From NCBI RefSeq assembly GCF_015354575.1, contig NZ_JACAFQ010000009.1, positions 1 through 64,000 on the forward strand: a stretch of DNA of 64,000 nucleotides. Direction: 5' to 3'. Below are positions 1 through 11,519 of the stretch, piece after piece (position 1 is the stretch's first letter; each line of letters begins with the position of its first letter). Position numbers and translations under genes: made by a program. The DNA is from Pseudomonas sp. UFMG81. GTDB taxonomy: Bacteria; Pseudomonadota; Gammaproteobacteria; Pseudomonadales; Pseudomonadaceae. The notes beneath the pieces are model-generated. The model had not been told where the DNA came from. It saw only the letters and a program-made list of their open reading frames with translations, and did no database searches.

Positions 1-33
1 GAAATGGGGTGGGTCGGGGACGATTTTTTTCAT
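1..33 (-). CDS. Start of a small Pseudomonas-specific protein (DUF6124/DUF3077-like), partial
   Basis: Only the first 11 codons lie in the window, reading MKKIVPDPPHF from an ATG at 33 down to base 1. A GGAG ribosome binding site lies about 8 bases upstream of the ATG. The opening MKK-(I/P)-x-P-x-PP is typical of small Pseudomonas proteins annotated as DUF6124 or DUF3077, whose function is unknown. That assignment is recalled from family patterns and rests on very little sequence. The rest of the gene lies to the left of the window. Confidence 0.5.
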   Translation of the reverse strand, partial: MKKIVPDPPHF

Positions 34-330
34 GGTGATACTCCAGTGCGTGACGGGAGCCGCCATCTCGATCTTTCTCACGGATGAAGGTGGCAGCCGT
101 ACGCGGGGTGAGAAACCGGTGCACTGAAGCCGGCCAGACCGAAGTCTGCCCGCGCATGGCTGCCATGAAGCGAAAGCCTTTGGCAGTGCAGGTCGGGTTC
201 TCACACCCGGTCACCCAATGTGGTGACCCGGTGAAGTTAGCCCTGAGGGATTTCCCCGACAATGCAGCAACTTCCGGCAGGTGCGTAGGATAGTTCCCAA
301 GCCTTCTGGGCTGAAGCATTTGGTTGCAGG
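34..330 (-). promoter_or_regulatory. Structured leader upstream of the partial small-protein gene
   Basis: This stretch has no credible gene but much secondary structure. The arms 108-126 and 184-204 are inverted repeats (GTGAGAA...TGCACTG against CAGTGCA...TTCTCAC). They enclose further complementary segments, and a second hairpin spans about 204-232 (GGTCACC against GGTGACC). On the minus strand this would be a long, highly folded 5' leader in front of the partial gene. I recognise the arrangement as common in front of this class of small Pseudomonas gene, but I cannot name an Rfam family. The regulatory role is inferred. Confidence 0.4.
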
Positions 331-387
331 TTCGGAAATGTCTTACGGGGTGGGTGGGATGCGTTTGGAGGTCCTGGCTTGCTATCG

Positions 388-731
388 CGTCAGGGCGACC
401 AGGTGCTTGCCGGTGTTCTTGCATCGCTCTTGAGATCGAGCGCCGCCCGCGCGGCGCATCGCTGGCAAGCCAGCTCCCACATTTGTTTCGGGCCAGTTAC
501 TCCTGGCCCATCTCCACTGTCCGCCCTGTTTGTACGACGCGGTTTTTGCATGGGCGCTACCGCCGCCCCACATGACTCAAGACATGCACCAAGGCGGACA
601 GTGGAGACCTTACAGGATGGATTGGCCCGAAACAGATGTGGGAGCTGGCTTGCCAGCGATGCGCCGCGCGGGCGGCGCTCGATCTCAAGAGCGATGCAAA
701 AGCACCGGCAAGCACCTGGTAGCCCTCACCC
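388..731. repeat. Composite inverted repeat element, copy A
   Basis: Two long imperfect inverted arms (about 388-520 and 590-731) face each other across a non-palindromic core of roughly 70 bases. Each arm carries a REP-like hairpin (GCTGGCAAGCCAGCTCCCAC), the stretch GAGCGCCGCCCGCGCGGCGC and an outer segment ACCAGGTGCTTGCCGG. The inner ends of the arms are TCCACTGTCCGCC and GGCGGACAGTGGA. The same structure recurs at 60079-60408 in the same orientation and at 18836-19121 with the core reversed. No transposase is inside. Short reading frames across it are palindrome artefacts. Confidence 0.8.
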
Positions 732-802
732 AACACTCCGCCAAACACCTGGTCGCCTTTACCCAATCATCTTGAAAAATCTATCCAGCGCCTCCGCCCC
801 CC

Positions 803-2422
803 TCAAGCCGCCACCTCACTGTGCGGCTCAAAACTATCCGCCCGCGCCAACTGCCACATCCGCGAATAAAACTGCCCATTCACCTCACCGGTCAGTAACT
901 CCCCCGGCTTGAGGAACACATGCATCTGCGAGAACAACTTGATCTCGGTCGCTGAAATCCGCCGCACCAGGTGCTTGGCCTCCAGCTGCGCCGGGTGCTC
1001 AAGCCCTGCCGCCGCCAACATCTCGGCCAGTGCACGCAAGGTGTTGTGGTGGAAATTGAGCACCCGCTGGGCCTTGTCCGGCACCACCAGCGCGCGCTGG
1101 CGCAGGGCATCCTGGGTGGCCACGCCCGTCGGGCACTTGTTGGTGTGGCAGCTCTGCGACTGGATGCAACCAATGGCGAACATGAACCCGCGCGCCGAGT
1201 TGGCCCAGTCGGCGCCAATGGCCAGCACGCTGGCGATATCGAAGGCGCTGACGATCTTGCCGCTGGCACCCAGCTTGATCTTGTCACGCAGGTTCAAGCC
1301 CACCAGGGTGTTGTGCACGAACAGCAGGCCCTCGCGCAGCGGTACGCCGATATGGTCGGTGAACTCCACCGGCGCTGCGCCGGTGCCGCCTTCCTTGCCA
1401 TCGACCACGATGAAGTCGGGGAGGATACCGGTCTCCAGCATGGCCTTGGCGATGCCCATGAACTCCCACGGGTGGCCCAGGCAGAACTTGAAGCCCACCG
1501 GCTTGCCGCCCGACAGCTCACGCAATTGGGCGATGAACTGCATCATCTCGATGGGGGTGGAGAAGGCGCTGTGGCGCGACGGCGAAATGCAGTCCTCGCC
1601 CATCAGCACGCCCCGGGTCTCGGCGATTTCCTGGGTGACCTTGTGCTTGGGCAGGATGCCGCCGTGGCCGGGCTTGGCGCCCTGGCTCATCTTGATTTCG
1701 ATCATCCGCACCTGCGGGTTCTGCGCCTGGGCGGCGAAGCGCTCGGGGTCGAAACGGCCGTCAGGGGTGCGGCAGCCGAAATAGCCGCTGCCCAGTTCCC
1801 AGGTCAGGTCGCCGCCGTGCTCGCGGTGGTAGGGGCTGATGCTGCCTTCGCCGGTGTCGTGGGCGAAGTTGCCGAGCTTGGCACCTTTGTTCAGGGCGCG
1901 GATGGCGTTGGCACTGAGCGAGCCGAAGCTCATGGCCGAAATATTGAAGATCGACGCCGAGTACGGCTGGGTGCACTGCGGGCCGCCCACGGTGACGCGG
2001 AAACTCGCTGGGTCGGCCAATGGCGCCGGGCGCATGGAATGGCCAATGAATTCGAAGCCCGACTCGTACACATCGATCAAGGTGCCGAAGGGTTTGTCCG
2101 AGGCTTCGTTCTTGGCCCGGGCGTAGACCAGCGAGCGCTGGGCGCGGGAGAAGGGCAGGGCGTCGCTGTCGGCTTCCAGCAGGTACTGGCGGATCTCTGG
2201 GCGGATGCCTTCGACCAGGTAGCGGATGTTGCCGAGGATCGGGTAGTTGCGCCGCACCGCGTGGCGCTGCTGCAGCAGGTCGAACACGCCGATCAGGCTG
2301 AGCACGCCGGTGGTGAGCGTGAACGGCCACAACCAGTCGTGTTCGAGGAACGGCAGGCTGGCGAGGGTGAACAGCACGCAGGCGGCGAAGAAGGCGTAGC
2401 GACTGAGAAGTGACAGGCTCAT
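803..2422 (-). CDS. FMN-binding glutamate synthase family protein, membrane-anchored
   Basis: This 539-residue protein has two predicted membrane helices at residues 8-50, followed by a glutamate-synthase-type FMN barrel (Glu_synthase fold). Family signatures visible are IEIKMSQGAKPGHGG, VVDGKEGGTGAAP and a cysteine cluster CIQSQSCHTNKCPTGVAT, which resembles the 3Fe-4S site of glutamate synthase. There is no glutaminase domain and no partner small subunit nearby, so it is not a complete GOGAT. The physiological substrate of these stand-alone proteins is not established. The ATG at 2422 is preceded by AGGACCCCGT. It appears to be a single-gene unit, divergent from rpmE2. Confidence 0.85.
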   Translation of the reverse strand: MSLSLLSRYAFFAACVLFTLASLPFLEHDWLWPFTLTTGVLSLIGVFDLLQQRHAVRRNYPILGNIRYLVEGIRPEIRQYLLEADSDALPFSRAQRSLVYARAKNEASDKPFGTLIDVYESGFEFIGHSMRPAPLADPASFRVTVGGPQCTQPYSASIFNISAMSFGSLSANAIRALNKGAKLGNFAHDTGEGSISPYHREHGGDLTWELGSGYFGCRTPDGRFDPERFAAQAQNPQVRMIEIKMSQGAKPGHGGILPKHKVTQEIAETRGVLMGEDCISPSRHSAFSTPIEMMQFIAQLRELSGGKPVGFKFCLGHPWEFMGIAKAMLETGILPDFIVVDGKEGGTGAAPVEFTDHIGVPLREGLLFVHNTLVGLNLRDKIKLGASGKIVSAFDIASVLAIGADWANSARGFMFAIGCIQSQSCHTNKCPTGVATQDALRQRALVVPDKAQRVLNFHHNTLRALAEMLAAAGLEHPAQLEAKHLVRRISATEIKLFSQMHVFLKPGELLTGEVNGQFYSRMWQLARADSFEPHSEVAA

Positions 2423-2560
2423 ACGGGGTCCTTGCGAATGGCTCGGTCAGGCTCAGGGCCTGGGGCGAACCCCGACCATAGCCCGGTTGTGCGGCCCGTG
2501 GCCAGCCTGGGGCGGCGCGGGAAAAATGAAAAAATGGGTATCGAAAATCATTCGCGATAA

Positions 2561-2580
2561 TGTATGTTATAAAGTATCAA
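2561..2580. promoter_or_regulatory. Possible Zur operator upstream of zinc-independent L31
   Basis: The AT-rich imperfect palindrome TGTTATAAAGTATCA lies about 25-40 bases upstream of the L31 start, in otherwise GC-rich DNA. Cysteine-free L31 paralogues are classically repressed by Zur through AT-rich boxes of this kind. The match is partial and the call leans on the identity of the gene. Confidence 0.4.
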
Positions 2581-2602
2581 ATTGATCACCAGGAGTTCCC
2601 TC

Positions 2603-2860
2603 ATGAAAGCAGGCATTCACCCCGCCTATCGCCCCGTGCTGTTCCACGACACCGCCGCCGATGTGTTTTTCCTGATCGGCTCGACGGTCGAGACCGACCG
2701 CACCCAGCAGCACAGCGATGGCCAGACCTACCCCTACGTGGCGCTGGATGTGTCCAGCGCCTCGCACCCGGTGTATACCGGGCAGCAGCGCAAGACCACG
2801 GTGGAAGGGCGGGTGGCCGGGTTCAACAAGCGCTTTGCCGGCTTCCAGGCCAAGCGCTGA
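2603..2860 (+). CDS. rpmE2: Type B (zinc-independent) 50S ribosomal protein L31
   Basis: The 85-residue protein begins [16 protein letters not shown], the hallmark of type B L31, and contains no cysteine at all, so it lacks the zinc-binding CxxC motif of the housekeeping L31. In this family the protein replaces zinc-loaded L31 on the large ribosomal subunit when zinc is scarce, freeing zinc. The ATG at 2603 follows AGGAGTTCCCTC, a good ribosome binding site; an in-frame ATG at 2582 has none. An AT-rich candidate Zur site lies upstream and a REP hairpin follows the stop codon. Confidence 0.95.
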   Translation: MKAGIHPAYRPVLFHDTAADVFFLIGSTVETDRTQQHSDGQTYPYVALDVSSASHPVYTGQQRKTTVEGRVAGFNKRFAGFQAKR

Positions 2861-2863
2861 ACG

Positions 2864-2897
2864 CTGTAGGAGCGGCCTTGCCGGGGCGCTCCTACAG
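2864..2897. repeat. REP hairpin
   Basis: A compact palindrome with arms CTGTAGGAGCG and CGCTCCTACAG just after rpmE2, a putida-type REP element. It could also act as a 3' stabilising or terminating hairpin for rpmE2. Confidence 0.8.
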
Positions 2898-2967
2898 GTG
2901 ACGTGCAAGCTTCAGGGTGAGGCCCGATCAGGTATCCTGCGCCCTTTGTTAAGCCAAAGGCCGCCCC

Positions 2968-3381
2968 ATGCCCAACACTATCCACATCGCTGCCGCCCTG
3001 CTGCTCGACCCGCAAGGCCGAACCCTGCTGGTGCGCAAGCGCGGCACCCTGGCGTTCATGCAGCCGGGTGGCAAGATCGATGCGGGGGAATCACCGGCGC
3101 AGGCGCTGGCGCGCGAGCTGCACGAGGAACTGGGGTTGCACATCGACCCGGCGCAGGCCACGCACCTGGGCTGTTTCAGCGCCCCGGCCGCCAATGAACC
3201 GGGCTTCGTGGTCAAGGCCGAGCTGTTTCGCGTCGACAGCGCCGAGGCCGTAGCCCCGGCTGCGGAAATCGAGGAAGTGGTGTGGCTGGCCGCCAGCGAA
3301 ACGCCAGGCCTGAACCTGGCGCCGCTGACTCGCGACCTGATCCTGCCGCTGTGGCGCGAAGGCCTCAACGCACCGCGCTGA
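2968..3381 (+). CDS. Nudix hydrolase
   Basis: The 137-residue protein carries a perfect Nudix box, G-x5-E-x7-R-E-L-x-E-E-x-G-L, at residues 35-57. This box binds the divalent metal and hydrolyses nucleoside diphosphates linked to a second moiety. The substrate cannot be told from sequence; short Nudix proteins of this kind include 8-oxo-dGTP and ADP-ribose type enzymes. The ATG at 2968 follows AAAGG at a normal distance. Its 3' end overlaps the 3' end of metR by 17 bases on the opposite strand. Confidence 0.9.
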   Translation: MPNTIHIAAALLLDPQGRTLLVRKRGTLAFMQPGGKIDAGESPAQALARELHEELGLHIDPAQATHLGCFSAPAANEPGFVVKAELFRVDSAEAVAPAAEIEEVVWLAASETPGLNLAPLTRDLILPLWREGLNAPR

Positions 3382-4282
3382 CCCCGTCGAGGGTGGCGAA
3401 CGAGGTGTCCTTGGCGGTCAGCAGGAAATCGCGCATGTACGGTGCATCGAGCATGTCGGTGCGCACCGCCGCGTAGAGCGTGGCGAACAGGCCTTTCTCA
3501 CCCAGGCGCTTACCCTTCACGTAGCCACGCGAACTGTATTCGTGCAGCGCCCAGTGCGGCATGCCGCACACGCCACGGCCGCTGGCCACCAGTTGCATCA
3601 TCATCACCGTCAGCTCCGAGGTGCGCACGGCCGCCGGCTCGATGTCGGCCGGTTCCAGGAAGCGGGTGAAGATGTCCAGGCGGTCGCGCTCCACCGGGTA
3701 GGTGATCAGGGTCTGGTCGAGCAGGTCCTGGGGCACCATGTAGGGTTTGCTGGCCAGCGGGTGCTGGTTGGCCACGGCGAGCATGGCTTCGTAGGTGAAC
3801 AGCGGCACGTAGGTGATGCCGGCCAAATCCACCGGGTCGGAGGTCACCACCAGGTCGAGGTCGCCACGGGCCAGGGCCGGCAGCGGGGCGAAGGCGAAGC
3901 CCGAGGCCAGGTCCAGTTCCACTTCCGGCCAGGCGTCGCGGAATTGGTCGATGGTCGGCATCAGCCACTGGAAGCAGCTGTGGCATTCGATGGCCATGTG
4001 CAGGCGCCCGGCGGTGCCGCCGGCCAGGCGCGCAATGTCGCGTTCGGCGCCGCGCAGCAGCGGCAATGTGGCGTCAGCCAGTTGCAGCAGGCGCAGGCCG
4101 GCGCTGGTGAAGCGGATCGGCTTGGTCTTGCGCACGAACAGCGCCAAGCCCAGGCGCTCTTCGAGCTCCTTGAACTGGTGCGACAGCGCCGACTGCGTCA
4201 GGTGCAGGCGCTCGGCGGCCTCCACCAGGCTGTCGGCCTCGCGCAGGGCATGAAGGGTTTTCAGGTGGCGGATTTCCAGCAC
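3365..4282 (-). CDS. metR: LysR-type regulator MetR
   Basis: This 305-residue LysR-type regulator starts at a GTG (4282) with CGGAG eight bases upstream; the ATG further upstream would add 34 residues of atypical sequence. The N-terminal winged helix is at residues 3-60 (ALREADSLVEAAERLHLTQS), followed by an effector domain containing AIECHSCFQWLMPTIDQF. I recognise this as MetR, which activates methionine biosynthesis genes such as metE with homocysteine as coactivator. No metE lies next to it; the divergent neighbour is an exported hydrolase. Confidence 0.88.
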   Translation of the reverse strand: MLEIRHLKTLHALREADSLVEAAERLHLTQSALSHQFKELEERLGLALFVRKTKPIRFTSAGLRLLQLADATLPLLRGAERDIARLAGGTAGRLHMAIECHSCFQWLMPTIDQFRDAWPEVELDLASGFAFAPLPALARGDLDLVVTSDPVDLAGITYVPLFTYEAMLAVANQHPLASKPYMVPQDLLDQTLITYPVERDRLDIFTRFLEPADIEPAAVRTSELTVMMMQLVASGRGVCGMPHWALHEYSSRGYVKGKRLGEKGLFATLYAAVRTDMLDAPYMRDFLLTAKDTSFATLDGVSAVR

Positions 4283-4324
4283 AGCGGCTCCGTGAACAAA
4301 TCTTGGGGGGAAACGGGATGGCGT

Positions 4325-4337
4325 TGAGTTTCCCTCA
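4325..4337. promoter_or_regulatory. Possible MetR-like binding site
   Basis: TGAG-N5-CTCA in the metR/hydrolase intergenic region resembles the MetR consensus TGAA-N5-TTCA with one symmetrical substitution in each half. A location between divergent genes would suit autoregulation, but the match is weak. Confidence 0.25.
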
Positions 4338-4479
4338 TGTTGCCTGGGGCTGTCGACTGCACCGTGGCAATGACCGCCTGGCAAGGTTCACGAAACTGTC
4401 ACGGTTTTGTGGCAGCGCGCTCGAATGGATTTCATCAGACTCGCGCTCTACTGGGGATCTGCATTCTGGTGTTTCTTTC

Positions 4480-5472
4480 ATGCGGGCATTTTTGTTTTTT
4501 TTATTGTTGATCAGCGCCTCGGCAGGTTTTGCCGATGATCGCTGCAACCCTCGGGTGCCTGTGCAACGGGCCGAGCTGGGTGAGCTGAGCCTGGTCTACC
4601 AGAGCGTCGGTGCGCCGCGCGATCCGGCGTTGTTGCTGGTCATGGGCCTGGGCGGGCAGCTGATCCACTGGCCGGACGACGTGGTCGAGGCGCTGTGCCG
4701 CCAGGGCTTTCGGGTGATCCGCTACGACAACCGCGATGTCGGCCTGTCGCGCTGGAACCAGCTGCCGGGTTCGGCCAACCTGACCGTCGAGGTGATGCGC
4801 TACAAGTTGGGCCTGCCGGTCTCGGCGCCCTACACCTTGACCGACATGGCCGGTGACGGCCTGGCCCTGATGGATGAGCTGCAGATCCGGCAGTTCCATG
4901 TGCTGGGGGTGAGCATGGGGGGGATGATCGCCCAGCACATCGCGGCCATGGCGCCGCAGCGGGTACGCAGCCTGACGCTGGTGATGTCCAGTTCGGGGGC
5001 GGCCGGTTTGCCGGCGCCGAATCCGGCGCTGGTGCAGTTGCTGGCGCGGCGCGATGCGCCCAACCGTGCAGTGGCGATCGAGCAGCAGGCTGACTTGCTG
5101 GCGGCGTTGGGCAGCCCACAGGTGGCGGATGACCGCGCGGCATTGCTCAAGCAGGCAGAGCAGTCCTACGACCGGGCGTTCAACCCCGAAGGCGTGCAGC
5201 GCCAGATCATGGCGATCCTTGCCGAACCGAGCCGGGTGGCGCTGTTGAATCAGCTGCGGGTGCCGACGCTGGTGGTGCATGGCACCGCCGACCCGTTGTT
5301 GCCGGTGATGCATGGGGTGCACCTGGCGGCGCATATCCAGGGCAGCGAATTGCGGCTGATCCCGGGGTTGGCGCATCGCTTCCAGGAGCCGTTCAAGCAG
5401 CCGTTGTTGGGCGCGGTACTGCCATACCTGCAATCGCATCGGCAGGATGTGACGCATATCGCCGGGCTTTGA
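4480..5472 (+). CDS. Exported alpha/beta hydrolase
   Basis: The 330-residue protein starts at ATG 4480 with a clear signal peptide ([18 protein letters not shown], cleavage near residue 18). The alpha/beta hydrolase fold shows the nucleophile elbow GVSMGG with Ser145, the acid in HGTADPLLP and the catalytic histidine in GLAHRFQEP. Related proteins are annotated as esterases or proline-iminopeptidase-like hydrolases; the substrate is unknown. A longer in-frame start at 4303 would bury the signal peptide and is rejected. It is divergent from metR and followed by a REP pair. Confidence 0.85.
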   Translation: MRAFLFFLLLISASAGFADDRCNPRVPVQRAELGELSLVYQSVGAPRDPALLLVMGLGGQLIHWPDDVVEALCRQGFRVIRYDNRDVGLSRWNQLPGSANLTVEVMRYKLGLPVSAPYTLTDMAGDGLALMDELQIRQFHVLGVSMGGMIAQHIAAMAPQRVRSLTLVMSSSGAAGLPAPNPALVQLLARRDAPNRAVAIEQQADLLAALGSPQVADDRAALLKQAEQSYDRAFNPEGVQRQIMAILAEPSRVALLNQLRVPTLVVHGTADPLLPVMHGVHLAAHIQGSELRLIPGLAHRFQEPFKQPLLGAVLPYLQSHRQDVTHIAGL

Positions 5473-5498
5473 GGGGCATGACCTGGTTGCATGGCCCT

Positions 5499-5615
5499 TG
5501 TAGGAGCGGCCTTGTGCCGCGAAAGGGCTGCAAAGCAGCCCCGGCGATTTTTGTTTCGACGCTGAAATCTGGGGCCGCTCCGCGACCCATTCGCGGCACA
5601 AGGCCGCTCCTACAG
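5499..5615. repeat. Inverted REP pair
   Basis: TGTAGGAGCGGCCTTGTGCC at the left faces its reverse complement at the right end, with GGCTGCAAAGCAGCC in between. It lies between the convergent hydrolase and glpM genes. Confidence 0.85.
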
Positions 5616-5638
5616 GGATCGCGCGAAGCAGGCGTCTG

Positions 5639-5974
5639 TCAGTGCATCCGCACCCACACACTCACCAGCACCGTCGCCGCCATCAGCCACGCCACCGTGG
5701 CCAGCGCCAGCGATGTCTCCAGGCGCATGCGGTCGACCAGCACATACAAGGTCGCCAGGTACACGAAGTACGGAATGATCGACCACATCCCGAACAGGAT
5801 GGTGGTCTTCAGGTCGTCGATGCCGCGGCCCTTGCCGACGATGTAGTGGGCGATGAGGGCGAAGGTGGGGAACAGCGGCACCAACCCTGCAATGTAGTAG
5901 TTGCGGGTCTTCGACAGGATGGCCAGCAGCACCACCACGCCGGCGCCCAGGGCTGCCTTGAATACCAGGTCCAC
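5639..5974 (-). CDS. glpM: GlpM family inner membrane protein
   Basis: A 111-residue, very hydrophobic protein with about four membrane segments, matching GlpM, a small inner membrane protein of Pseudomonas that has been linked to alginate production. The start is a GTG at 5974 with TGGAA upstream. It lies 27 bases downstream of aauR on the same strand and could be cotranscribed with it. In P. aeruginosa, as I recall, glpM sits directly beside glpD; here the aau/aat genes and a large effector-like gene lie between them. Confidence 0.85.
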   Translation of the reverse strand: MDLVFKAALGAGVVVLLAILSKTRNYYIAGLVPLFPTFALIAHYIVGKGRGIDDLKTTILFGMWSIIPYFVYLATLYVLVDRMRLETSLALATVAWLMAATVLVSVWVRMH

Positions 5975-6001
5975 GTTGTTTTTCCAGGATGAGGTTGACG
6001 A

Positions 6002-7326
<1,325 letters not shown>

Positions 7327-7330
<4 letters not shown>

Positions 7331-9225
7331 GAGGGTTCTACCGTTTCGCTGGGGGCATTGGCCAGGGGCAGGGCGAGGACGAACGCGGTACCGCCACCGG
7401 CGGGGTGTTCGACGCTCAGGGTGCCCTTGGCGGCGGTGGCCAGGCTGGCCGACAAGGTCAGGCCCAGGCCCAGGCCATGCTCGCCCGGTTTGGTGGTGAA
7501 GAAGGGTTCGAACAGGTGCTTGCGGGCTTCGGGGTCGATCCCGTGACCGTTGTCGCGCACCCGCAGGCGATATTTGTCGCCCTGGGCTTCGCCTTCCAGC
7601 CACAACTGCGGCAGCGCCTGGGTGGCCATGGCGTCGAGGGCGTTGCCGATCAGGTTGACCAGGATCTGCTCCAGGCGGGTCTGGTCGATGGCCAGCAACT
7701 GGTCGTCGAACTGGCGGTGCAACTGGCAGGCATTCATGCGATTACCCAGCACCTGCAGGGTCGCCTCGACGGCCTTGTCCAGCGAGGCCTGGCCGCGGTC
7801 GTCGCCGCGCCGGGCGAACGAGCGCAGGCTGGCGGTGATACGGCCCATGCGGTCTATCAGGTCGTTCATGGTGCGCAGGTTGGCGCTGGCGGTTTCCAGC
7901 GCACCGCGTTCGAGGAAGCGCACGGTATTGCCCGACAGCGTGCGCAGTGCCGCCAGCGGCTGGTTGAGTTCGTGGGCGATGCTGGTGGACATCTGGCCGA
8001 TGGCCGCCAGCTTGCCGGCCTGCACCAGCTCGTCCTGGGCCTGACGCAGGGTTTGTTCGGCGTGGCGCCGCTCACGGATCTGGCCTTTGAGCCTTTCGTT
8101 GCTGGCGCGCAGATCGGCGGTGCGCTCAGTGATCTTGCGCTCAAGCTGGCTGTTGGCTTCTTCCAGCGCCTCGCGGGCGGCCAGGCGAGTGGCGATCACC
8201 TTGCGCCGTTCGTTCCAGGCGATGGCCAGGATCGTCAGCAGGGCGAAGGCAACGCCGACCAGGATGCCTTGCACCATCGATTCACGGCGCAGGTCCTGCA
8301 ACGGGGTGAGCAAGGTGAAATGCCAGGGGGTGTCGGCCAGGCGCCGGGTCTGGGCCAGGTAGGCCACCTCGCGCTGTTTGCCCTTGTCGGTCTCGCTGTT
8401 GGCCGGGAAGGTGAGTTTCTCCACGCCGTCGGCGAGGGTTTCGCGGGCCAGCGGTTGCAGCTCGTTGAGCGGCCACCAGTAGTACTGCAGGCTGCGCGCC
8501 AGGCGCTCCTTGATCTGCGGGTTGAGCGGGCGCACCGACTTCAGGCGCCGGGCCGGGTCGCTGGAGAGGATGATGATGCCGTTCTCGTCGCTGACGAAGG
8601 CCTCCAGGCGGGCGCGCTGCCAGCGCTCTTCCAGGGTGTCGAGGCGCACCTTGATCACCGCCACGCCGATGATCTTGCCGTGCTCCTCCAGGCCGTGGGC
8701 CAGGTAGTAGCCGGCCTCGCCGGTGGTGCTGCCGATGCCGTAGAAGCGCCCCGGCTCACCGCGCACGGCGGTCTGGAAGTAGGCGCGGAAGGCCAGGTCC
8801 TCGCCCAGGAACGAGTCGGCATCGCGCCAGTTGCTGGTGGCTTGTACCCGGCCGTTGGTGTCGAGGACGAAGATCGCCCGGCTGCGGCTGCGCCGGTTTA
8901 GGCCTTCGAGGTATTCGTTGACGGCCTGGCGGTCACCGGCGTCGGGGTCGGTGAGCAGGCGCGAGACGCTGTCTTCCAGCTCCAGCAGGCTGGGCAGGTA
9001 GGTGTACTTGCTGATTTCGCTCTCGACCGTGCGCGCGTGCAGTTCCAGCGCGCGCTCGCCGCTCTCGCTGAGGGTGCGGATACCGTTGCTCTCGCTGATC
9101 ATGTAGCCGGCCAGCCCTAAGCCGACCATCAGCAGGATGACCAGGGGCGGTAGCAGCAGTTGGCGGATCAGGCGGGATTTCACGGCGGGCTGGGCAGGGC
9201 GAAGAAGCGAAGGGTCGCATTTCAT
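7327..9225 (-). CDS. aauS: Sensor histidine kinase AauS
   Basis: The 632-residue DctB-like kinase has a membrane helix near residues 20-42, a large periplasmic sensing region (double-Cache type judging by length), a second helix near residues 320-340, a coiled coil, then HisKA (SIAHELNQPLAAL) and HATPase domains (NLIGNALDAM, RDNGHGID, FEPFFTTKPGEHGLGLGL). I chose ATG 9225 because it is preceded by AAGG; a start 20 codons earlier is less likely. It senses extracellular acidic amino acids or the state of their transporter, by analogy with DctB, and phosphorylates AauR. Confidence 0.9.
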
Positions 9226-9285
9226 CACAGTGGCCTTGTCACCACCAGCGTCCGCTGCCGACAGGGCAGCGGACGCGGGGCGCAA

Positions 9286-10016
<731 letters not shown>

Positions 10017-10020
<4 letters not shown>

Positions 10021-10688
10021 ACGGTGATCCTTTTTTGCAGGCGCTTGACCAGCCAGGAAGCGGAGAAGCTGATGAGGAAGTAGACGACACCGGCGAAGAT
10101 CAGGAACTCATGGGAGCGCCCGATGATGTCGCCGTTGGAGCGCGCCGAGTTGAGGAAGTCGATCAGGCCCACGGTGTACACCAGCGAGGTGTCCTGGAAC
10201 AGGATGATGCTCTGCTGCAGCAGCAGCGGGGTCATCTTGCGGAACGCCTGGGGCAGGATGATCAGGCGCATGCACTGGCCGTAGCTCATGCCCAGCGCCT
10301 GGGCGGCGCCCATCTGGCCCTTGGAGATCGACTGCACGCCGGCACGCACGATTTCGCAGAAGTAGGCCGCCTCGAACATCATGAAGGCCACGACGCAGGA
10401 GGTGAACGCGCCCACCGGGGTGTCTTCGCCGGTGATCCAGCGCAGCACGAAGGGCACCGCCAGGTAGAACCAGGTGATCACCAGCAGCAGCGGGATGGAG
10501 CGGAAGTAGTTGACGTAGGCGCCGGCGAAGTTCGCCAGCAGCTTGCTCGACGACAGGCGCATCAGGGCGAGGATCGTGCCCAGCGCGATACCGCCGACGA
10601 CGCCCATGACCATCAATTGCAGGGTCAGCACCATGCCGTCCCACAGGGCAGGCAGGGCCGGGATGATTTCGCTGAAATCCATGTCCAT
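10017..10688 (-). CDS. aatM: Acidic amino acid ABC transporter permease (GltK-like)
   Basis: A 223-residue inner membrane permease of the polar amino acid family (HisM/GltK type), with five or so helices and the EAA loop ([19 protein letters not shown]) that contacts the ATPase. Its ATG at 10688 directly follows the aatQ stop codon. It pairs with AatQ to form the membrane channel. Confidence 0.92.
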
Positions 10689-11435
10689 TTACTTGCCCCC
10701 CACGGAGATCAGGCCAGGTACCGCAACTTTCTTCTCGACCATGCGCATGAGCAGCATCAGGCCCATGTTCAGGGTGAAGTAGATCAGCGTGGCGAGGGTG
10801 AACGCCTCGAACAGGTTGGCGGAGAATTCGGCAGTCTGCTTGGTCTGCGCCAGCAGCTCCATCAGGCCGATCAAGGAGGCCACCGAGGAGTTCTTGAACA
10901 CGTTCAAAAATTCCGAGGTGAGCGGCGGAATGATGATCCGGTAGGCCTGGGGCAGCAGCACGTTCATGTAGATCTGCGGCAGGCTGAAGCCCATCGCCCG
11001 GCCGGCCGCTTCCTGGCCGCGGGGCAGTGCCTGGATACCGGTGCGCACTTGTTCGCAGACACGGGCGGCGGTGAACAGGCCGAGGCAGATGACCACGCTG
11101 ATCAGCGCCGAGGTGGTCGGGTTGAGGTCCTGCTTGAACCACTCCTGCAGGCCTTCGGGCAGCAGGTCGGGTACCAGGAAGTACCAGATGAACAGCTGCA
11201 CCAGCAGCGGCACGTTGCGGAACAGCTCGACGTAGGCGGTGGCGATCCCTGACACCAGGCGGTTAGGTACGGTGCGCATCACGCCGAGCAGCGAGCCCAG
11301 CAGCAAGGCGATGATCCAGGCAGAGATGGCGATGGCGATGGTCCAGCCCAGGCCGGTGATATACCAGTCCAGATAGGTTTCGCTGCCCACGCCGGTGGAC
11401 TTGAAGAACACGCCCCAGTCCCAGTTGTAATTCAT
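10689..11435 (-). CDS. aatQ: Acidic amino acid ABC transporter permease (GltJ-like)
   Basis: A 248-residue permease with the EAA loop (RTGIQALPRGQEAAGRAMG) and a GltJ-like N-terminus. It is the first permease gene after the binding protein gene, separated from it by 147 bases that contain a terminator-like hairpin. This suggests that membrane components are made in smaller amounts than the binding protein. Confidence 0.92.
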   Translation of the reverse strand: MNYNWDWGVFFKSTGVGSETYLDWYITGLGWTIAIAISAWIIALLLGSLLGVMRTVPNRLVSGIATAYVELFRNVPLLVQLFIWYFLVPDLLPEGLQEWFKQDLNPTTSALISVVICLGLFTAARVCEQVRTGIQALPRGQEAAGRAMGFSLPQIYMNVLLPQAYRIIIPPLTSEFLNVFKNSSVASLIGLMELLAQTKQTAEFSANLFEAFTLATLIYFTLNMGLMLLMRMVEKKVAVPGLISVGGK

Positions 11436-11519
11436 CGGGATTTCCCCTCAGACGGTTGTTTCACGGGCACCTTGATACATCCGGGGGCGTTCGACGCCCT
11501 CGGATGTAAAGGTTAGACA

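Noticed and set aside
388..912. Short coding frames across repeat copies A, B and C.
   Set aside because: They are identical in all copies because of the palindromes and have no ribosome binding sites.
4303..4479. A longer start for the exported hydrolase.
   Set aside because: It would add 59 residues in front of a clear signal peptide and overlap the region that should hold the promoter.
5499..5615. Regular hairpin repeats that might suggest a CRISPR array.
   Set aside because: The repeats are isolated inverted pairs with no regular spacers and no cas genes. They are REP elements.
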